A DNA stretch of 64,000 nt from assembly GCA_016490735.1 (NCBI GenBank), contig JAEMWC010001404.1, positions 80,001 through 144,000 on the forward strand, given 5' to 3'. Shown in pieces: positions 18,604-30,148 of this stretch (position 1 is its first letter; every line of letters begins with the position of its first letter). This DNA comes from Pachyseris speciosa (Eukaryota > Cnidaria > Anthozoa > Scleractinia > Pachyseridae). The position numbers were made by a program, and so were the translations under genes. The notes below the pieces were generated by a model, which was given only the letters and a program-made list of their open reading frames with translations, did no database searches and was not told where the DNA came from.

Positions 18604-21217
18604 CACCTTCTCGCAGATGTAGTGATGTTCTGAGTCACAATGGTCGTCATTCCAGAAGCCCGCTAAAGAACCTCCAGCCACTGTGACACATTCCTCCACC
18701 CCAGCATAATCATTTGGTTCCTCTGTGCCCCAGTGAGTGTAATTGACAAAGGAATTATCACTCTCCCATCTGAACACTCCTTCAGCTGCCATATCATTTA
18801 ACTCCATCCACCTTGCCTGATAAAAAATGTTGTTTTTGTTATGTATGAATTACTTAACATTCACTTGAAGCTGCATTACTAAGCAGATGAGGAACTGTCA
18901 GACATACATGTTTTTCTAATAAGCACTTGGATGCTCATCACGTCATTGATGGGGGGGGGTGGGGGGCAAGGGGATGGGGTAAAAGTGAAATATAGTTATG
19001 GAAGAGTTTTTATGTTGATCGACGAGGGAACTTAATAATAAACATGTTACAAACAGAGGGATGAATCTTTTCTCGTGTACTGCACGTACACAAAATCACA
19101 TGCAAATAGAAATTACTGAATTGATAACTAGAAGGTGAATTGCCTTCTCTTCTCTTTGCTATTTTTACTACTAAGTTTTAAAGCTGTTAATTAAATCATG
19201 TAATTGATCAGACAGGAAAATTATGGAAAGAGAGCATTTCCAGCAACAGAGAGAAGGAACTCATTGGACAGTGGAAACTAATAACTGCAAAGAAATGTAG
19301 TATCTGCATCTCAACATGTTACTGACTGACATACACAGATTTCCTGACTGACTATCTCTAGTGGCTGGGCGGATGGATGGATGAACAGATGGAGAGACGG
19401 ATGGACGGAAGGACAGATGGACAGATGGAAGGAGTGAGGAAGGGAGGGAGGGATGTACGGATGGACAGACAGATGGATGGATGCACAAACGGTCAGACGA
19501 ACAGACTGACTGACGGACGGACATGGATCGATGTATAGACAGATGGACTGACTGACTGGCCTACTGAGCAACCAGATACCGATGTAGACAGACAGCGAAA
19601 AAGACAGACTACATGTACATGTAAATAAAAGAAAATGGTAATCATGTTGAACAACATAAACAAAGAAGCAATCAGCATGACGATCACCACTCACACGCCA
19701 ATCCAAGGTCTGCGTAACACTAATAAAATGCTGTTCAGTGGCATCATCTATCTTCAGGAGGTGTCCTCCAGTGGCTCGGCAATCTGTCTTAGCATCAACC
19801 CATTTCTTCCTTAAATAACTAAGCAGGTAACAGGAAGTACCATAGAAAACCCAACCAGCTGGACAAGCTATGGGTGCTAAAACCAAAACAATAACAGACA
19901 GATGATATCAGAATTTGTTAATAGGATTCAAATAATACATTATTTCCTGGATTAAATACTGTATAGCCCTGTAATATACTGGGCCAGAAAACCTTCCCTA
20001 AGGAAATGCTAGGGTTCTGCTCAGCACCTTTTCACAGAGCAGATCTGCACAAACTACAAAAGCATATCTAGCCTGTACTGCTACAGCAGTGAGCATTTGG
20101 TGATCTTTGCATTTACATTTTACATTTGAACACTTCATCTTCTTAAAAAAATGTAGGGGTTTCATTAGAAGCGGGCAAACAGCTAAAATCGCCGCCTACT
20201 TTATCAGAATTTACCTCTTACCGCCGCCTATTTTGTCCATGTTTTCACTCAAGTTATTCAAAAAAATCATCAGGTTGCCACCCACTTTAGTTAGCTCAGA
20301 TGGCTATTTCAAAACGCATTGAAAACTCTGAAAATGTACCAGTAACGGAGCCAAGAAATTTTTGGACCAACAAGCAAGCTTACACTGACTATGTTCACCA
20401 CTATCCTTGTCTCCTCCACCTCTTCACATGGAACTTGAAGGATGCAGAAGAACCACTGATCACCACTATCCCACCCGTCTTTGTTCTGTCCAACACCACA
20501 ACCACAACATTTTACAACCTTTTTTTTAATTAATGAATTTTTAACATCAGTGTCTTATAGCCTGCGTCGCAGACGCTAACTAACCCCGGTTAGTACCGTC
20601 TGCGAAGCAGCGCCAAATTGCTTATTCTGTACCAGAATTTGAGTACGCGTTATGATTGGCTCGTCAACAAAAGCCTTTTGTTGACGAACCATCATAACGC
20701 GTACTCAAATTCTGGTACAGAACAAGGAATTTGGCGCTGCTTCGCAGACGGTACTAACCGGGATTAGTTAACGTCTGCGACGCAGGCTAGTGTCTTACTA
20801 TACATGGGCACAAATGGCTGGGCCACCCATACACCAGTTAACATTGTTGGTCCACAAAAATGTAATAAATCACAACACTAAATCTTCCTAGCCCACGATG
20901 GTACTGCTGAGCTCCTCATACTGCCCACATCAGCTGCACAGAGTGGGTGTAGCTAAGAAAAAACCTAATCAGGCTCATTAATGAACCCAGCTGGCTCTTT
21001 TGGATTCCGCACCTTTGAAATTAGACCAGATAATTAACATGTTCTGTTGAAATTTCAGATGAGGATAAGCTCTGTTTCGGCCAATGAAATTCGCCGGCAG
21101 CCAGCTCTAAGCAAAAACATTGTCAGGGCCGAACCTGGAAGAAAACCATGGAAATGTTTGAATACTTACCAGAGGTTGGAGGTGGAGAGACAGTTTTGAA
21201 AGTGGGCATTGGATCTC
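18604..21217 (-). CDS. C-type lectin domain gene, three exons visible, 5' end not found
   Basis: Exons on the minus strand: 21217-21170, 19876-19695 and 18816-18604 (the last donor could be at 18607). Splice sites are good: CTCTGTAG before the first, CTG|GTAAGT after it, GGTTTTAG before the second, CGT|GTGAGT after it, TTTATCAG before the third. Phases agree (1, 0). The 48-nt exon encodes a Pro/Thr/Ser linker; the next two form one C-type lectin domain from CPAGWVFYGTSCYLL through WMELND and FVNYTHW to HHYICEK. EPN and FWND, the calcium-site residues of mannose-type lectins, are intact, so a calcium-dependent sugar-binding extracellular domain is expected. No signal peptide exon or true stop was located. 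The long intron holds a simple repeat and the next one a MITE. Confidence 0.8.
19361..19565. repeat. Degenerate GGAT/GGAC/ACTG simple repeat in a lectin intron
   Basis: Irregular tetranucleotide tract (GGATGGATGGATGAACAG, GGACAGATGG) between two lectin exons. Its long open frames are repeat artefacts. Confidence 0.85.
20405..20485 (+). repeat. Fragment of the SINE tail seen at about 22.86 kb
   Basis: TGGAACTTGAAGGATGCAGA and the following ACCACTGATCA resemble AAACTTGAAGGGGATGCAAA and ACACTGATCAT at about 22871-22911. Divergent partial copy. Confidence 0.4.
20558..20789. mobile_element. hAT-like foldback MITE, TAGCCTGCG family, copy 1
   Basis: Almost completely palindromic 232-bp element with ends TAGCCTGCGTCGCAGACG and its inverse. 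It is flanked by the 8-bp duplication GTGTCTTA at 20550-20557 and 20790-20797; 8-bp duplications are the mark of hAT transposases. No coding capacity. It lies in a lectin intron. Confidence 0.88.
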
Positions 21218-22518
21218 CTACAGAGATAAAATAAGAGTGAAAAGCTAAGCGATTGCAGCGGCACCCACTAACTGGAGACAAGGTAGAGAAAAGTTCCCTG
21301 TCAAAGGCAGCAATAAAGCACTGTGAAGACTATGCTATCCCTAAAACACCAAGATTCCAGAAGTGTAATCTGAAGACCTACATACACTTACATGTACTGT
21401 ACAGCCATTTATAATATAAATGCATGCCCTTGAGGAGAAAAACTATGGCTTATTTAAACTTCTAAAGCATAATCCTCATCATCATCGTCACCATCATCAA
21501 CAATAAGGACAACTTCATTACCATCATATGACTTCCACTAGTGCCAAATAGACCCATTTCCCAAAAGTCGCAATCCCTTGTCACACCTGATGAGTATTTA
21601 CTGCCATCTCTTCCTTATTGCAGTCAATCAGTGTTTGATCCAATTCAACCAATCAGTTTTCTTCTTTTTTTTTATTACAAAGAATTTAATATTTAACTTT
21701 TAAAATAATTTTAATTTTGATTGAATCTTTCATGGAATTATTGGGACTTCAACAAAATTAATGGGCGTCTGGCCAATTCTATAATAAATCTCAGAGTAAA
21801 GTAAGGTGATTCATATGTTCACCATTAATTTAAAGTTCAAAGCAAGTCTCCAACAGTTATTCTTACTCCTCTTTCTGACTTTAGTATGACCATCCCAAAA
21901 TAATCTTCATCCAAATCTGCCCCATTCTTCTCGCCTGGCTTTCATGAGTGTGGTGACAGGGCAGTGCTATAGCAGTGCCGGTGGCACCTTGTGACTTGCT
22001 TTTGCCTTTGGGCACCAAGGAAATCTTAGTTTTTACACAAAATGTCGATGCTGAGTACCGTGGATCTCAAAGGTTCAGAGTTGTAGGCTCCCAAACATTT
22101 TTCTTAGAGCACAGCCGTGGCATGAGGATTAATATTTGTTTTTATGCCATGCCATAGAAAATACAGCCAATCAGCATGCAGGAAAGTCATTGTATATTTG
22201 TCAATATTCCACCGAACCTTCCCAAAAGAGGAGATCGATTGGTGCAATTCAACAGTATCACACCCAACCTTCCCATCGTGCGTTGAGATTGTTTTAGTGC
22301 TTGAAAATTGGTATGAATTTTGCTACCGTTTGACTATAATAACTTTATTTTACTTTAACATTTTATTATTTGTAATTTGGTCATGAATTTTAATTTAAGA
22401 ACGCTGTCAAGATAGTGGACATTAGGAAGCCATTTCAAAACCATTCAAGTCTGCACGTATCTCACATTGATTATGATGGCCTTGCTGGCCACTGTATTTT
22501 CTATGGCATGGTATAAAA

Positions 22519-22657
22519 TAGTTATGCAACCCTTTCTCGTGATATGCCATGGAATATCCCACTTGTCACTTGTATTTTCTTGGTATACACACTAGCCTTT
22601 ATACAAGTGACTCGTGGGATATTCCACGGTATACCATTCGAAAGTGTTGCATAACTA
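22519..22657. mobile_element. Foldback MITE
   Basis: TAGTTATGCAACCCTTTC (22519) and its inverse ending 22657 form arms of about 57 bp that include GGAATATCCCAC, with about 25 bp between. Non-coding; family not assigned. Confidence 0.75.
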
Positions 22658-22685
22658 GTATATATTGCATGCTATGGACTACCAC

Positions 22686-23030
22686 CTGGTTGGATCAGTC
22701 GGTAAAGCACCAGACTGCTGAGCGGAAGGTCATGGGTTCAAACCATAGACCGACCAGTACAGGGATTTAAATAATACTGTGTGCTTGAAACATCTGCTTC
22801 AGCTCAGATGATCATGTCTTTGGGCAGTGACATTAAGCCGTTGCCCTTGTTTCCTTCAACTCTACACATAAAACTTGAAGGGGATGCAAAAGAACCCACA
22901 CACTGATCATAAAGAGTAGGGAACCCTGAAACATATTAGGGTTGGGTGAAGAATGAGCGATAGGCTGACCACCTCTCACCAAGACTGAGCCTCTGTTAGT
23001 CATGGAAACCTCTTAGGAGGCCCTTAATCC
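22686..23030 (+). mobile_element. tRNA-derived SINE
   Basis: The head TGGTTGGATCAGTCGGTAAA contains an A box and GGGTTCAAACC (22734-22744) a B box; a non-tRNA body follows with GGGCAGTGACATTAAGCCGT, a block resembling conserved central domains of invertebrate SINEs (inference). The tail contains paired CCTCT/AGGAGG segments. It depends on a LINE for movement and on Pol III for transcription. Confidence 0.65.
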
Positions 23031-23642
23031 ATTGGCGCCCAGCCGTTTTTATATTTTCAGAGTGATTTTCCACCTATAAATGATCCATAGCATTTCGTGA
23101 CTCTTTATCTGAAACTACCATAGAAAAGTGGTGCTGTCCTAAGCACTGGAGGCTCAAGGTTTCTGAAAATGTCATTCTGGCGTAGCTATTTTTTATCCGT
23201 GGAGCTACAAGGACAGCCCACGTTCGGTTTGCTTGCGATTTTTGCTAAGTTTACAGCCATTTTTCATCTTTAGTGGCTGCATGATGAGCATCATTAAGCG
23301 TGACGGTAGCTAAGAGTCCACTTTCTCAAAGAATCGAGCAAGGTGATGTACTTTGTTGTTGAATTTGGCTTGTTACTCGACGAACTGGGAATTTGGCCGG
23401 TCGAACACTTAGTACCTTTGGGACTCGACTATTGATGAATTTCTCGACCTACCGCCACATATTTTGGAATTTCTATGTACTGAAGATGACCACGAGCAGG
23501 AAATTTTGGTGATAGGTCAGAGTGGCTGTAGACTTAATTTATATGAAAAAGAATTGGGGTAGGGAACGGGTGCTGTCAAAAATTCTCGTTATTTCCCAGC
23601 ATGCAATGCAGTCGAGATGTTGAAAATGTAGTAGTGAAGTAG

Positions 23643-23870
23643 ACCACCTATTTAGCGCATTAGTTTTACCGAATTTCACTTATGCTCTGCCTGTTTATGG
23701 TGCTGTAGACTCAGATCTCACGCTCATACAAAACTTTCTGGATAGATGCTTTAAAAGGAAATACACATCTAAGAGAATGGACATTCGAGAACTCTTAGAA
23801 AAGGCAGATAAGAAGCTTTTCAAGGTACAATCAGTGGATCCCGATTGCCCCCTTAGTAACATCATTCCTT
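23643..23870 (+). pseudogene. LINE reverse transcriptase C-terminal fragment
   Basis: The plus frame reads ALVLPNFTYALPVYGAVDSD, then LIQNFLDRCFKRKYTSK, typical of the C-terminal region of CR1/RTE-like LINE proteins. The domain continues to about SNIIP and then gives way to an unrelated GC-rich repeat. Only some 75 codons remain, without an RT core. Confidence 0.65.
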
Positions 23871-23971
23871 CCGTGCTAGCAGAGGTCTCTGGCGGCGAGA
23901 AAGGAGAGAGACCTCTGCCGGTGCCCGACGAGTTCTTTCATGTAGCCGCCGACCACATTCTTGGTTAAAAC

Positions 23972-25851
23972 AATTTTTTTTAGAACTTTTAATGTAACAG
24001 CCATGTGACAGAAACAAATTACATGTTCAAACCAATTACAAGAGCACGTTACACACACACACACAAAAAATTAAGAGTGGAGCAATTTGGTAATACACTC
24101 ATAGAATTTTTAGATAATTACAAAATTGTCGCATATTTTCCAATAGATTGTTCGTCAGGGGAATAGGAAAAAAGACAAATTAAAGGCAGTCAACCAAAGG
24201 AGTCCATTTTGAGGTGTCTCCCGCTTTTGTCTCTATTGTTTGTCTAGATTTGACAAGACGTAAGAAGGAGGCAAAATTTGGTGACATTTCGTCCAGTTTG
24301 GCTTGCCATATATGATAACGCGCTAACAGGAAACAATAGTTTAATTGAAGCGCATATTTTGCATGAGATTCCGGCCTCAGGCCCAGCGCTATAATATTCA
24401 ATAGAATGTATTCGTCAATTAACAGGAGGTTGTCGTGAAGCCAGTCGGTCACTCTTTTCCAAAAGGTGGAAGTAACATGACATGACCAAAATAGGTGGAT
24501 TAATGTCTCCGCGGAATCATGGCAAAAACGTGCATTGTTCGTTTTCTTTTCTTCCTATTTTAAATAAAAAGTCATTGGTTGGTATACGCCTATGCAAGAG
24601 TTTAAACTGGAACTCGATCAGTTTAGTGCTTTTGGTGCATCTTGGTGTCATGAAGTAAGCAAGTTCCCAGTTAAAATTGTTACCTTCATCGATATAGTTA
24701 CAGTCCTGAAGCCATTTATTAGGCTATTGCTTGGGATTATACCTTTGGCATTGACTAGCTGTTTGTAAATTAACGGACCTGGCTTTTTGCTTTTGTTAAT
24801 CTTATCACAAAAAGTTTCCGAGTTGTGTTCCCTAAGCTCGGCAGTTCCGGAGACCGTTTTACGAAGGGATTTTATAGCTGACAAGAGACCGTAAAAACCA
24901 AGAGGGCGTACTTTTAGGTCATGTTTTGCGAAAAAAACATTCAGAGTCAAAAATCTATTGTTTCCTGTTGTTTGAAGGTGTTTTACTTTAGTTATCCCAT
25001 TTTCAAACCAATCCTTAAAGAAAATTGGCTTATTTTCTATTCTCAGTAGTGAATTGAACCATAATGCCTGTTCTCCAAAACTGATTTCAGAAGATATTTG
25101 GCGCTCAAAGTTTATTTCGGCCCAATATTCTAATATTTCCTTAAGGAAAGGGTCGGTGACCCTGATCATTTCCTTTGTATCCCTAACATCTAGGTTACAG
25201 TGGAAAAAACTTTCGCCTCCATAGTTCTTAAGTTCCATATCAAACAGGAGTTTCCATTTCCCGTTGTTAGTTGTGTCCAAGTACTTTTTTACCCACGTTG
25301 TTTTGAGGGATTTGTTGAAAGAAAAGAGATCAATCATTTTTAGACCGCCATTTCGGGGTTCGTTAATCATGACTTTCCTCTTTATTTTGTCGCCTTTTCT
25401 ATTCCATAAGAACTGACAAAACATGTCGTTTATTTCTTTTAGAGCACAATGGTTTGAGCGCAACGAGGCAAGTAGGTAAACGATTAGTAATTTCCTAATT
25501 TTTTCAATTTTTCTTTATAGTTCAAGGTTATCGCAAGATCTGGATCAGTTGAAAGCCATAAGCCTAGCTTTTTGACCTTGCATCTTGGCCATTTGAAGTT
25601 CTTTCCTGGCACGAGGATTTTCTCATGACCAGTCTTAGAGCCAATCCAAAGAGCTTCCGTTTTGCTATCATTGAGCCTGAGGCCGGATATCTTACCGAAA
25701 TCATCTAATAATTGCAGGGCTGAAACAAGCGAGTCCTTAGACCCCTTTACGATAAGAGTAGTATCATCAGCATATTGACTTATCTTAATTTCCTTGTTGT
25801 CTAGAGAGAAACCCATTATACTCCTACTGTTTCGGATTGACTTGGCCTCTC
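23972..25851 (-). mobile_element. L1/Tx1-like LINE, 5'-truncated, with 14-bp target duplication
   Basis: The insertion lies between exact copies of TTCTTGGTTAAAAC at 23958-23971 and 25852-25865. Its low-coordinate end starts with a T-run (A-tail on the minus strand), as expected for the 3' end of an L1. About 1.88 kb of an element normally 5-6 kb remains, a classic 5' truncation. Confidence 0.88.
24180..25816 (-). pseudogene. L1/Tx1-like ORF2 C-terminal half, broken
   Basis: The frame at 25816-25484 contains KISQYADDTTLIVKGSKDS, the RT catalytic YADD, and SGLRLNDSKTEALWIGS. A shift near 25475 leads to 25463-24648 (FCQFLWNRKGDKIKRKVM, NEPRNGGLKMIDLFSFNKSL), then another shift near 24650 into KLIEFQFKLLHRRIPTNDF and LIHLFWSCHVTSTFWKRV, the zinc-knuckle C-terminus, ending at 24180. 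Endonuclease and the N-terminal RT are absent. Two shifts in about 1.6 kb indicate moderate age. Confidence 0.85.
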
Positions 25852-25964
25852 TTCTTGGTTAAAACTAACCGGTTTTGAAAAACCGGTTTCCGTTAAACAG
25901 GAATGCGCTTACTCTGTTTCTATTCTCTGCTGAAAACCTCTGAGCCCACAATACTATAATCACA

Positions 25965-26300
25965 ATGGCCTCAAATGAACCTCGATCAAGATTTTAAATC
26001 GGCGATTTCTTCCCTCAACAGTCACACTATGAAGGATATAACACCAGTGCAGAAGAAAGGTATTATTACCTTCTTGAACAAACGCGATACATTCGTGTGT
26101 CTTCCAACAGGCTACGGAAAATCCCAACTGGCAATCCGCGTAGTTGCAGAGTTGTCAAGTTTGCAAGTCTCAGGACTCTCCCGAGCCATCAGTTTTGGTC
26201 GTGTCTCCGTTGAATTCCCTCATTAAGGACCAGATATTGTCGTGTGAACGACTGGCGGAATCAAAGCTATCAAGATCGAAGGTGACTTTCCATCTCTTGA
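25965..26300 (+). pseudogene. RecQ-like helicase N-terminal fragment
   Basis: Plus frame MKDITPVQKKGIITFLNKRD followed by VCLPTGYGKS, the Walker A motif of RecQ-type superfamily 2 helicases. After a shift near 26190, VLVVSPLNSLIKDQILSCER matches motif Ia. The frame then degrades and the DEVH, motif III and C-terminal domains are missing. Such helicase genes are multicopy in cnidarians and are often carried with mobile DNA (general knowledge); here it is a dead fragment. Confidence 0.6.
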
Positions 26301-27340
26301 AGGAATAGAAATCGCATATGTGAGCCCGGAGCATTTAGAGCTTGTTGTAAACATAGTTCCCGAACTTGGAGAAGGTCTTTTCCTGTGACGTCTGGTTTTA
26401 CAAGTGTTTGAGGAGAATAAATTTCATCTCGGACATCAGACACTTTAATTGTAGTTTGTTGTGAACTTGCAAATTTTCACGCGCAAACCGGTCTGCTGTG
26501 TAAGGTCGCACGTGAAAAACACGTCATTCGTTGTCAAGGGAATGCTCGCGCTTGCGCGAGAGGAAACTCGTCGGGCACCGGCAGAGGTCTCTCTCCTTTC
26601 TCGCCGCCTGCTAGCAGGGAACATCATTCCGAAGGAGAAAAAAAACAAAGTATCAACTCAGAAACAAAAGTGCTCATCGCCCGGATATAAAGACTGAAAG
26701 ATTTAAAAATGTTTTTGTAAATAGGCTTATTTTTAGATATAATCTTTGATCTTTCTACTATTTGTATACAGTATGTCTTAGGTATTTTTATCCTTCTATT
26801 ATCTGGATACAGTATGTCTTATGTATTATTAGACTCCCATCTGCTGATGTAACTTAAGATGTCTTTTTATCTTAGGAGGAATAAAGACTGATTGATTGAA
26901 AATGGCAGGAAGGCCCGAATGCACTGGAACAAAAGCTGTATCTACCCTCGGGAGTAAAACATGAACAAAAACAGTCATTTCTAAGCTAGAACAAGGACTT
27001 GTTAGGATGGTTGAAGTTAGGTTTTTTATCACCGATGATTTCTTTAAAAAACATAGAGGAAAAAAAGGGCATTTTCGTCGCTTCTCGTTGACGTTAAAAA
27101 CGGTCAGTTTCGTTCTTGTCCAAACTCAAAAGGCCATATTTGGTAAAAAAAATCGCTATGTTTCTTGCATTTATTGCAATCCAAATTTAAAGGACATTCT
27201 ATTCGTGCTCACAACTGACAGTTAAGGCAATATTCGTGCGATTGAGAAAGTTGCAATGTTTTGAAGCATGGGAGTCTTGTGCGGCCGGTTTTGGCCGGCA
27301 CGGGCGCCAATGGGTTAATGTGCCACTTGGCAATTGGATG
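26301..27340. other. Gene-free stretch
   Basis: No convincing gene. A GC-rich segment at about 26560-26620 is the inverted copy of 23874-23934, and a TTTTTATC...AGTATGTCTTA block is duplicated at about 26745 and 26790. Confidence 0.4.
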
Positions 27341-27343
27341 AGT

Positions 27344-27347
27344 AATA

Positions 27348-27381
<34 letters not shown>

Positions 27382-27397
27382 CGACGATGATGATGAT
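27344..27397. repeat. (GAT)n microsatellite
   Basis: Near-perfect GAT repeat immediately beyond the end of the second lectin exon. Confidence 0.9.
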
Positions 27398-27414
27398 ACT
27401 GCATAGTACCTGTG

Positions 27415-27850
27415 GTTCACGCAAGTGAATAATTCAATATCAAAGTCTTTCCTTGCGGTCTTTCACAGATGTAGCTATACTCCTTCTTACAGTGGTTATC
27501 ATTACAACGCCTGTCAAATAAATCAACACAGTCCTCCCCAGCCCGGTCATTGGGTTCATTTTGATACCAGTTCCTTTACACAGAACTGTTGTATGGCGTA
27601 CCATCACTCCAAACAAACAAGCTTTCATTGCGACGATCATTCAAACCAATGCAATAGTGCTCATTTCTAGAAGTGGAGGATTTACTGTAAATAAAGTCCA
27701 TTTCTGACTTGTTAGATACGCAGACAAGGTCGCCACCAAAACTAAGACAGTAATTCCGAGCATTGTCCCAGTTGAGGCCTCGTAAATGGAGAGATCTCAC
27801 CCTAAACAAGTAACAGGAATTGCCAAAGCCATACCAGCCAGCTGGACAGC
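27415..27850 (-). pseudogene. Second C-type lectin domain exon with an in-frame stop
   Basis: After a good acceptor (TTTCTCTTAG, exon start 27850) the minus frame encodes CPAGWYGFGNSCYLF, FGGDLVCVSNKSEMDF, CIGLNDRRNESLFVWSDG, then TAA at 27576-27578, then in the same frame NWYQNEPNDRAGEDCVD, RRCNDNHC and YSYICERPQG up to TGA near 27415. The whole domain lies in one exon, unlike the split domain at 18.6-19.9 kb. EPN is present, but WND has become CND. The stop removes the ligand-binding half, so the exon is inactive unless the stop is a sequence error. No upstream exon was identified. Confidence 0.7.
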
Positions 27851-27984
27851 CTAAGAGAAAGAATTGAAACACAAGAACAACTTTCTTCGGTTTTAAGCAT
27901 TAGAACACCATCCAATTACCATCCTGTGCACTTTCACGAAAAAAGTCAAAAGTTTTGCAAGTACAACTTTAATTTCATGCTGAG

Positions 27985-28296
27985 GAAAACATCAAGCCAA
28001 GCCAAAGAAAAGCCTAAAAGTGTTGATGTCTTCAAAAGTCAGCTTAAAACATACCTATCTAAACAAGCATATTGTTGAGTCTCATTTTTATTGACAGCAT
28101 AAGTTCTATTATAAATAATTTATTTTAGCTTTTATAGTTAGGTATGTAATACAATTCCCTTTTTTGTTTTGATTGAGTTAATCAATATACTGAGTTGCAA
28201 AGTATATTTTACTTCTTGATTTTAATTAATACTGTAATTACTACTGTTGTAAAGTGCTACGAACAATTAAAGTAATAGCACTATATAAATCATTAA

Positions 28297-28326
<30 letters not shown>
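27985..28326 (+). mobile_element. LINE 3' end (L2/CR1-like) with (TTA)n tail
   Basis: The plus frame reads AKEKPKSVDVFKSQLKTYLS, a typical LINE C-terminus, then stop, a short AT-rich 3' UTR with GTAAAGTGCTACGAAC and a (TTA)n microsatellite tail at about 28297-28326, the usual end of L2/CR1-clade elements. Confidence 0.6.
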
Positions 28327-28328
<2 letters not shown>

Positions 28329-28620
28329 ACATAACTTCTAACTTGCCTAAAGTATACTTGTATCACAGAAATAGTAGGACTTAAATTTGATTTTGACCTA
28401 AATTTAATTTTTAATTGTTAATTTAATTGCTTAATTGTTCTTTTTATTTTCTTCTGTAACAGATTATGTCATTGAATCTAAGAAAACAGAAACTCATTAA
28501 TAAAATGTTTCGAAACTTTTCAAAACAATAACAAATTTAGACCTATAGACATTGTGAAAAATGAACTGTGCAACAGGCCAAAGGTGAATGGGAATAATCT
28601 TAGCCCTCACACCATACCGT

Positions 28621-29146
28621 AAAAACGATTTTAAAATACAGTAGCTTGTAAAGACTAATTTTGGGAGAAAAACAAAGGCAATATGAAATCCCACCACGAA
28701 CCACCCGAAAAAAACGATTTTAAAATACAGTAACTTGTAAAGGCTAATTTGGGGAGAAAAACAAAGGCAATATGAGATCCCACCAAAGACTGGAAGGGAT
28801 AGGTTATGGACCGACGCAAAAATACAGGACATGATAATATTAAATATGTGACCCCGAAATATGCGGAAAAATCACATTATTCAGTTATTTTTTTGTTATT
28901 TTTGGTAAATACTAATAAATCTAAAAGCTGATTAAATTACCGTATATAAACAGGCATGAGCTATAAGCAAACCACCCGTAAAAACGATTTTAAAATACAG
29001 TAACTTGTAAAGGCTAATTTGGGGAGAAAAACAAAGGCAATGTGAGATCCCACCAAAGACCGGAAGGGATAGGTTATAAACCGACGCAAAAATACAGGAC
29101 ATGATAATATTAAATATGTGACCCCGAAATATGCGGAATTATCACG
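28621..29146. repeat. Three direct repeats, unit about 269 bp
   Basis: AACGATTTTAAAATACAGTA recurs at about 28624, 28713 and 28984. Copy 1 is short; copies 2 and 3 share GGAAGGGATAGGTTAT and ATGTGACCCCGAAATATGCG. The second half of the unit (CAGTTATTTTT ... CAAACCACCC) follows copy 2 at 28879-28977 but for copy 3 appears only at 29965-30062. Confidence 0.8.
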
Positions 29147-29964
29147 CAAACAAACATTTTTTGACCTGTTCATTCAGTCGGAAAGGAGACAAACTTGTCC
29201 TTTACCAGAGATTACAAGGCTTGACGATAGTTTTGCTGGTGCTGGGAATTAAAAACATACTTTCGAGCTTCACTGAGCCTTGAATTGCGGGAGTAACGCA
29301 GTGACCGATGCGGTTGAATGCGTCGTGTAAAACTTGAAAAACATTTCAGTGTATGAAGAGTTGAAGTAAATATTGGCTATAACAAGAGATCGAAGTTTAA
29401 TATATGGCATTTATTGCAGAGAAACGAGTAAAGCTAGAATACACGCACATGCTGAAATAGTCCCATGTCACTGCAATAAAATGAACCGATCTGCACTATT
29501 TTAAAGGCAAATTGCCTCGCTTTTCAAAAGAGTGCACTTAATTTTTACGCTCAAGTAACCATGAAATAAAGATATCCCGCGGTATTTCCCTTGGCCGCCC
29601 CTCTATCAATTCAGTACCTTTGTAGAACGAACACATGGCGAATTCAGAGAAATACGAGACAGGGCCGAATACTTTCGCAGGTACGGCATTTGTTTGCAAA
29701 AGACGTTAACCATGGTGTACCTTCGGGTCTCTCAAGAGAGCAAACACCACAAACTCGAAAAGCTAGAGAAATTATCGAAAGATCATACCTGAAGTAGTGT
29801 GAAATATAGAAAAGAACAGCAAGAATATCCTAAATAACATCTTTTGTTCTCTCCATGAAATCGGTGTGTTGAAATCTGCAGTCAAAGGCGCCGTCAACGT
29901 ACCTCGTTTGAGAAAACCACGTGATTTGAGAGTCTGCGTCACGCCACACTTCTCTCTCATTCTG
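29147..29964. other. About 818-bp segment splitting a repeat unit, no gene recognised
   Basis: It separates the two halves of the third repeat copy (see 28621-29146). An ORF at 29591-29797 shows no recognisable domain. No terminal repeats or target duplication were found. Confidence 0.4.
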
Positions 29965-30062
29965 CTTTCAGTTATTTTTGGTTATTTTTGGTAAGTCCTA
30001 ATAAATCTAAAAGCTGATTAAATTTCCGTATATAAACAGGCATGAGCTATAAGCAAACCACC
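29965..30062. repeat. Displaced second half of the 269-bp repeat
   Basis: Matches 28879-28977 (CTAATAAATCTAAAAGCTGA, GTATATAAACAGGCATGAGC) with few changes. Confidence 0.8.
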
Positions 30063-30097
30063 CGAAAAGAACAAAGTCATTATGTAAAACAATATAC

Positions 30098-30148
30098 TTA
30101 AATAATAATAATAATAATAATAATAATGATAATAATAATAATAATATA
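30098..30148. repeat. (AAT)n microsatellite
   Basis: Near-perfect AAT tract. Confidence 0.9.
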
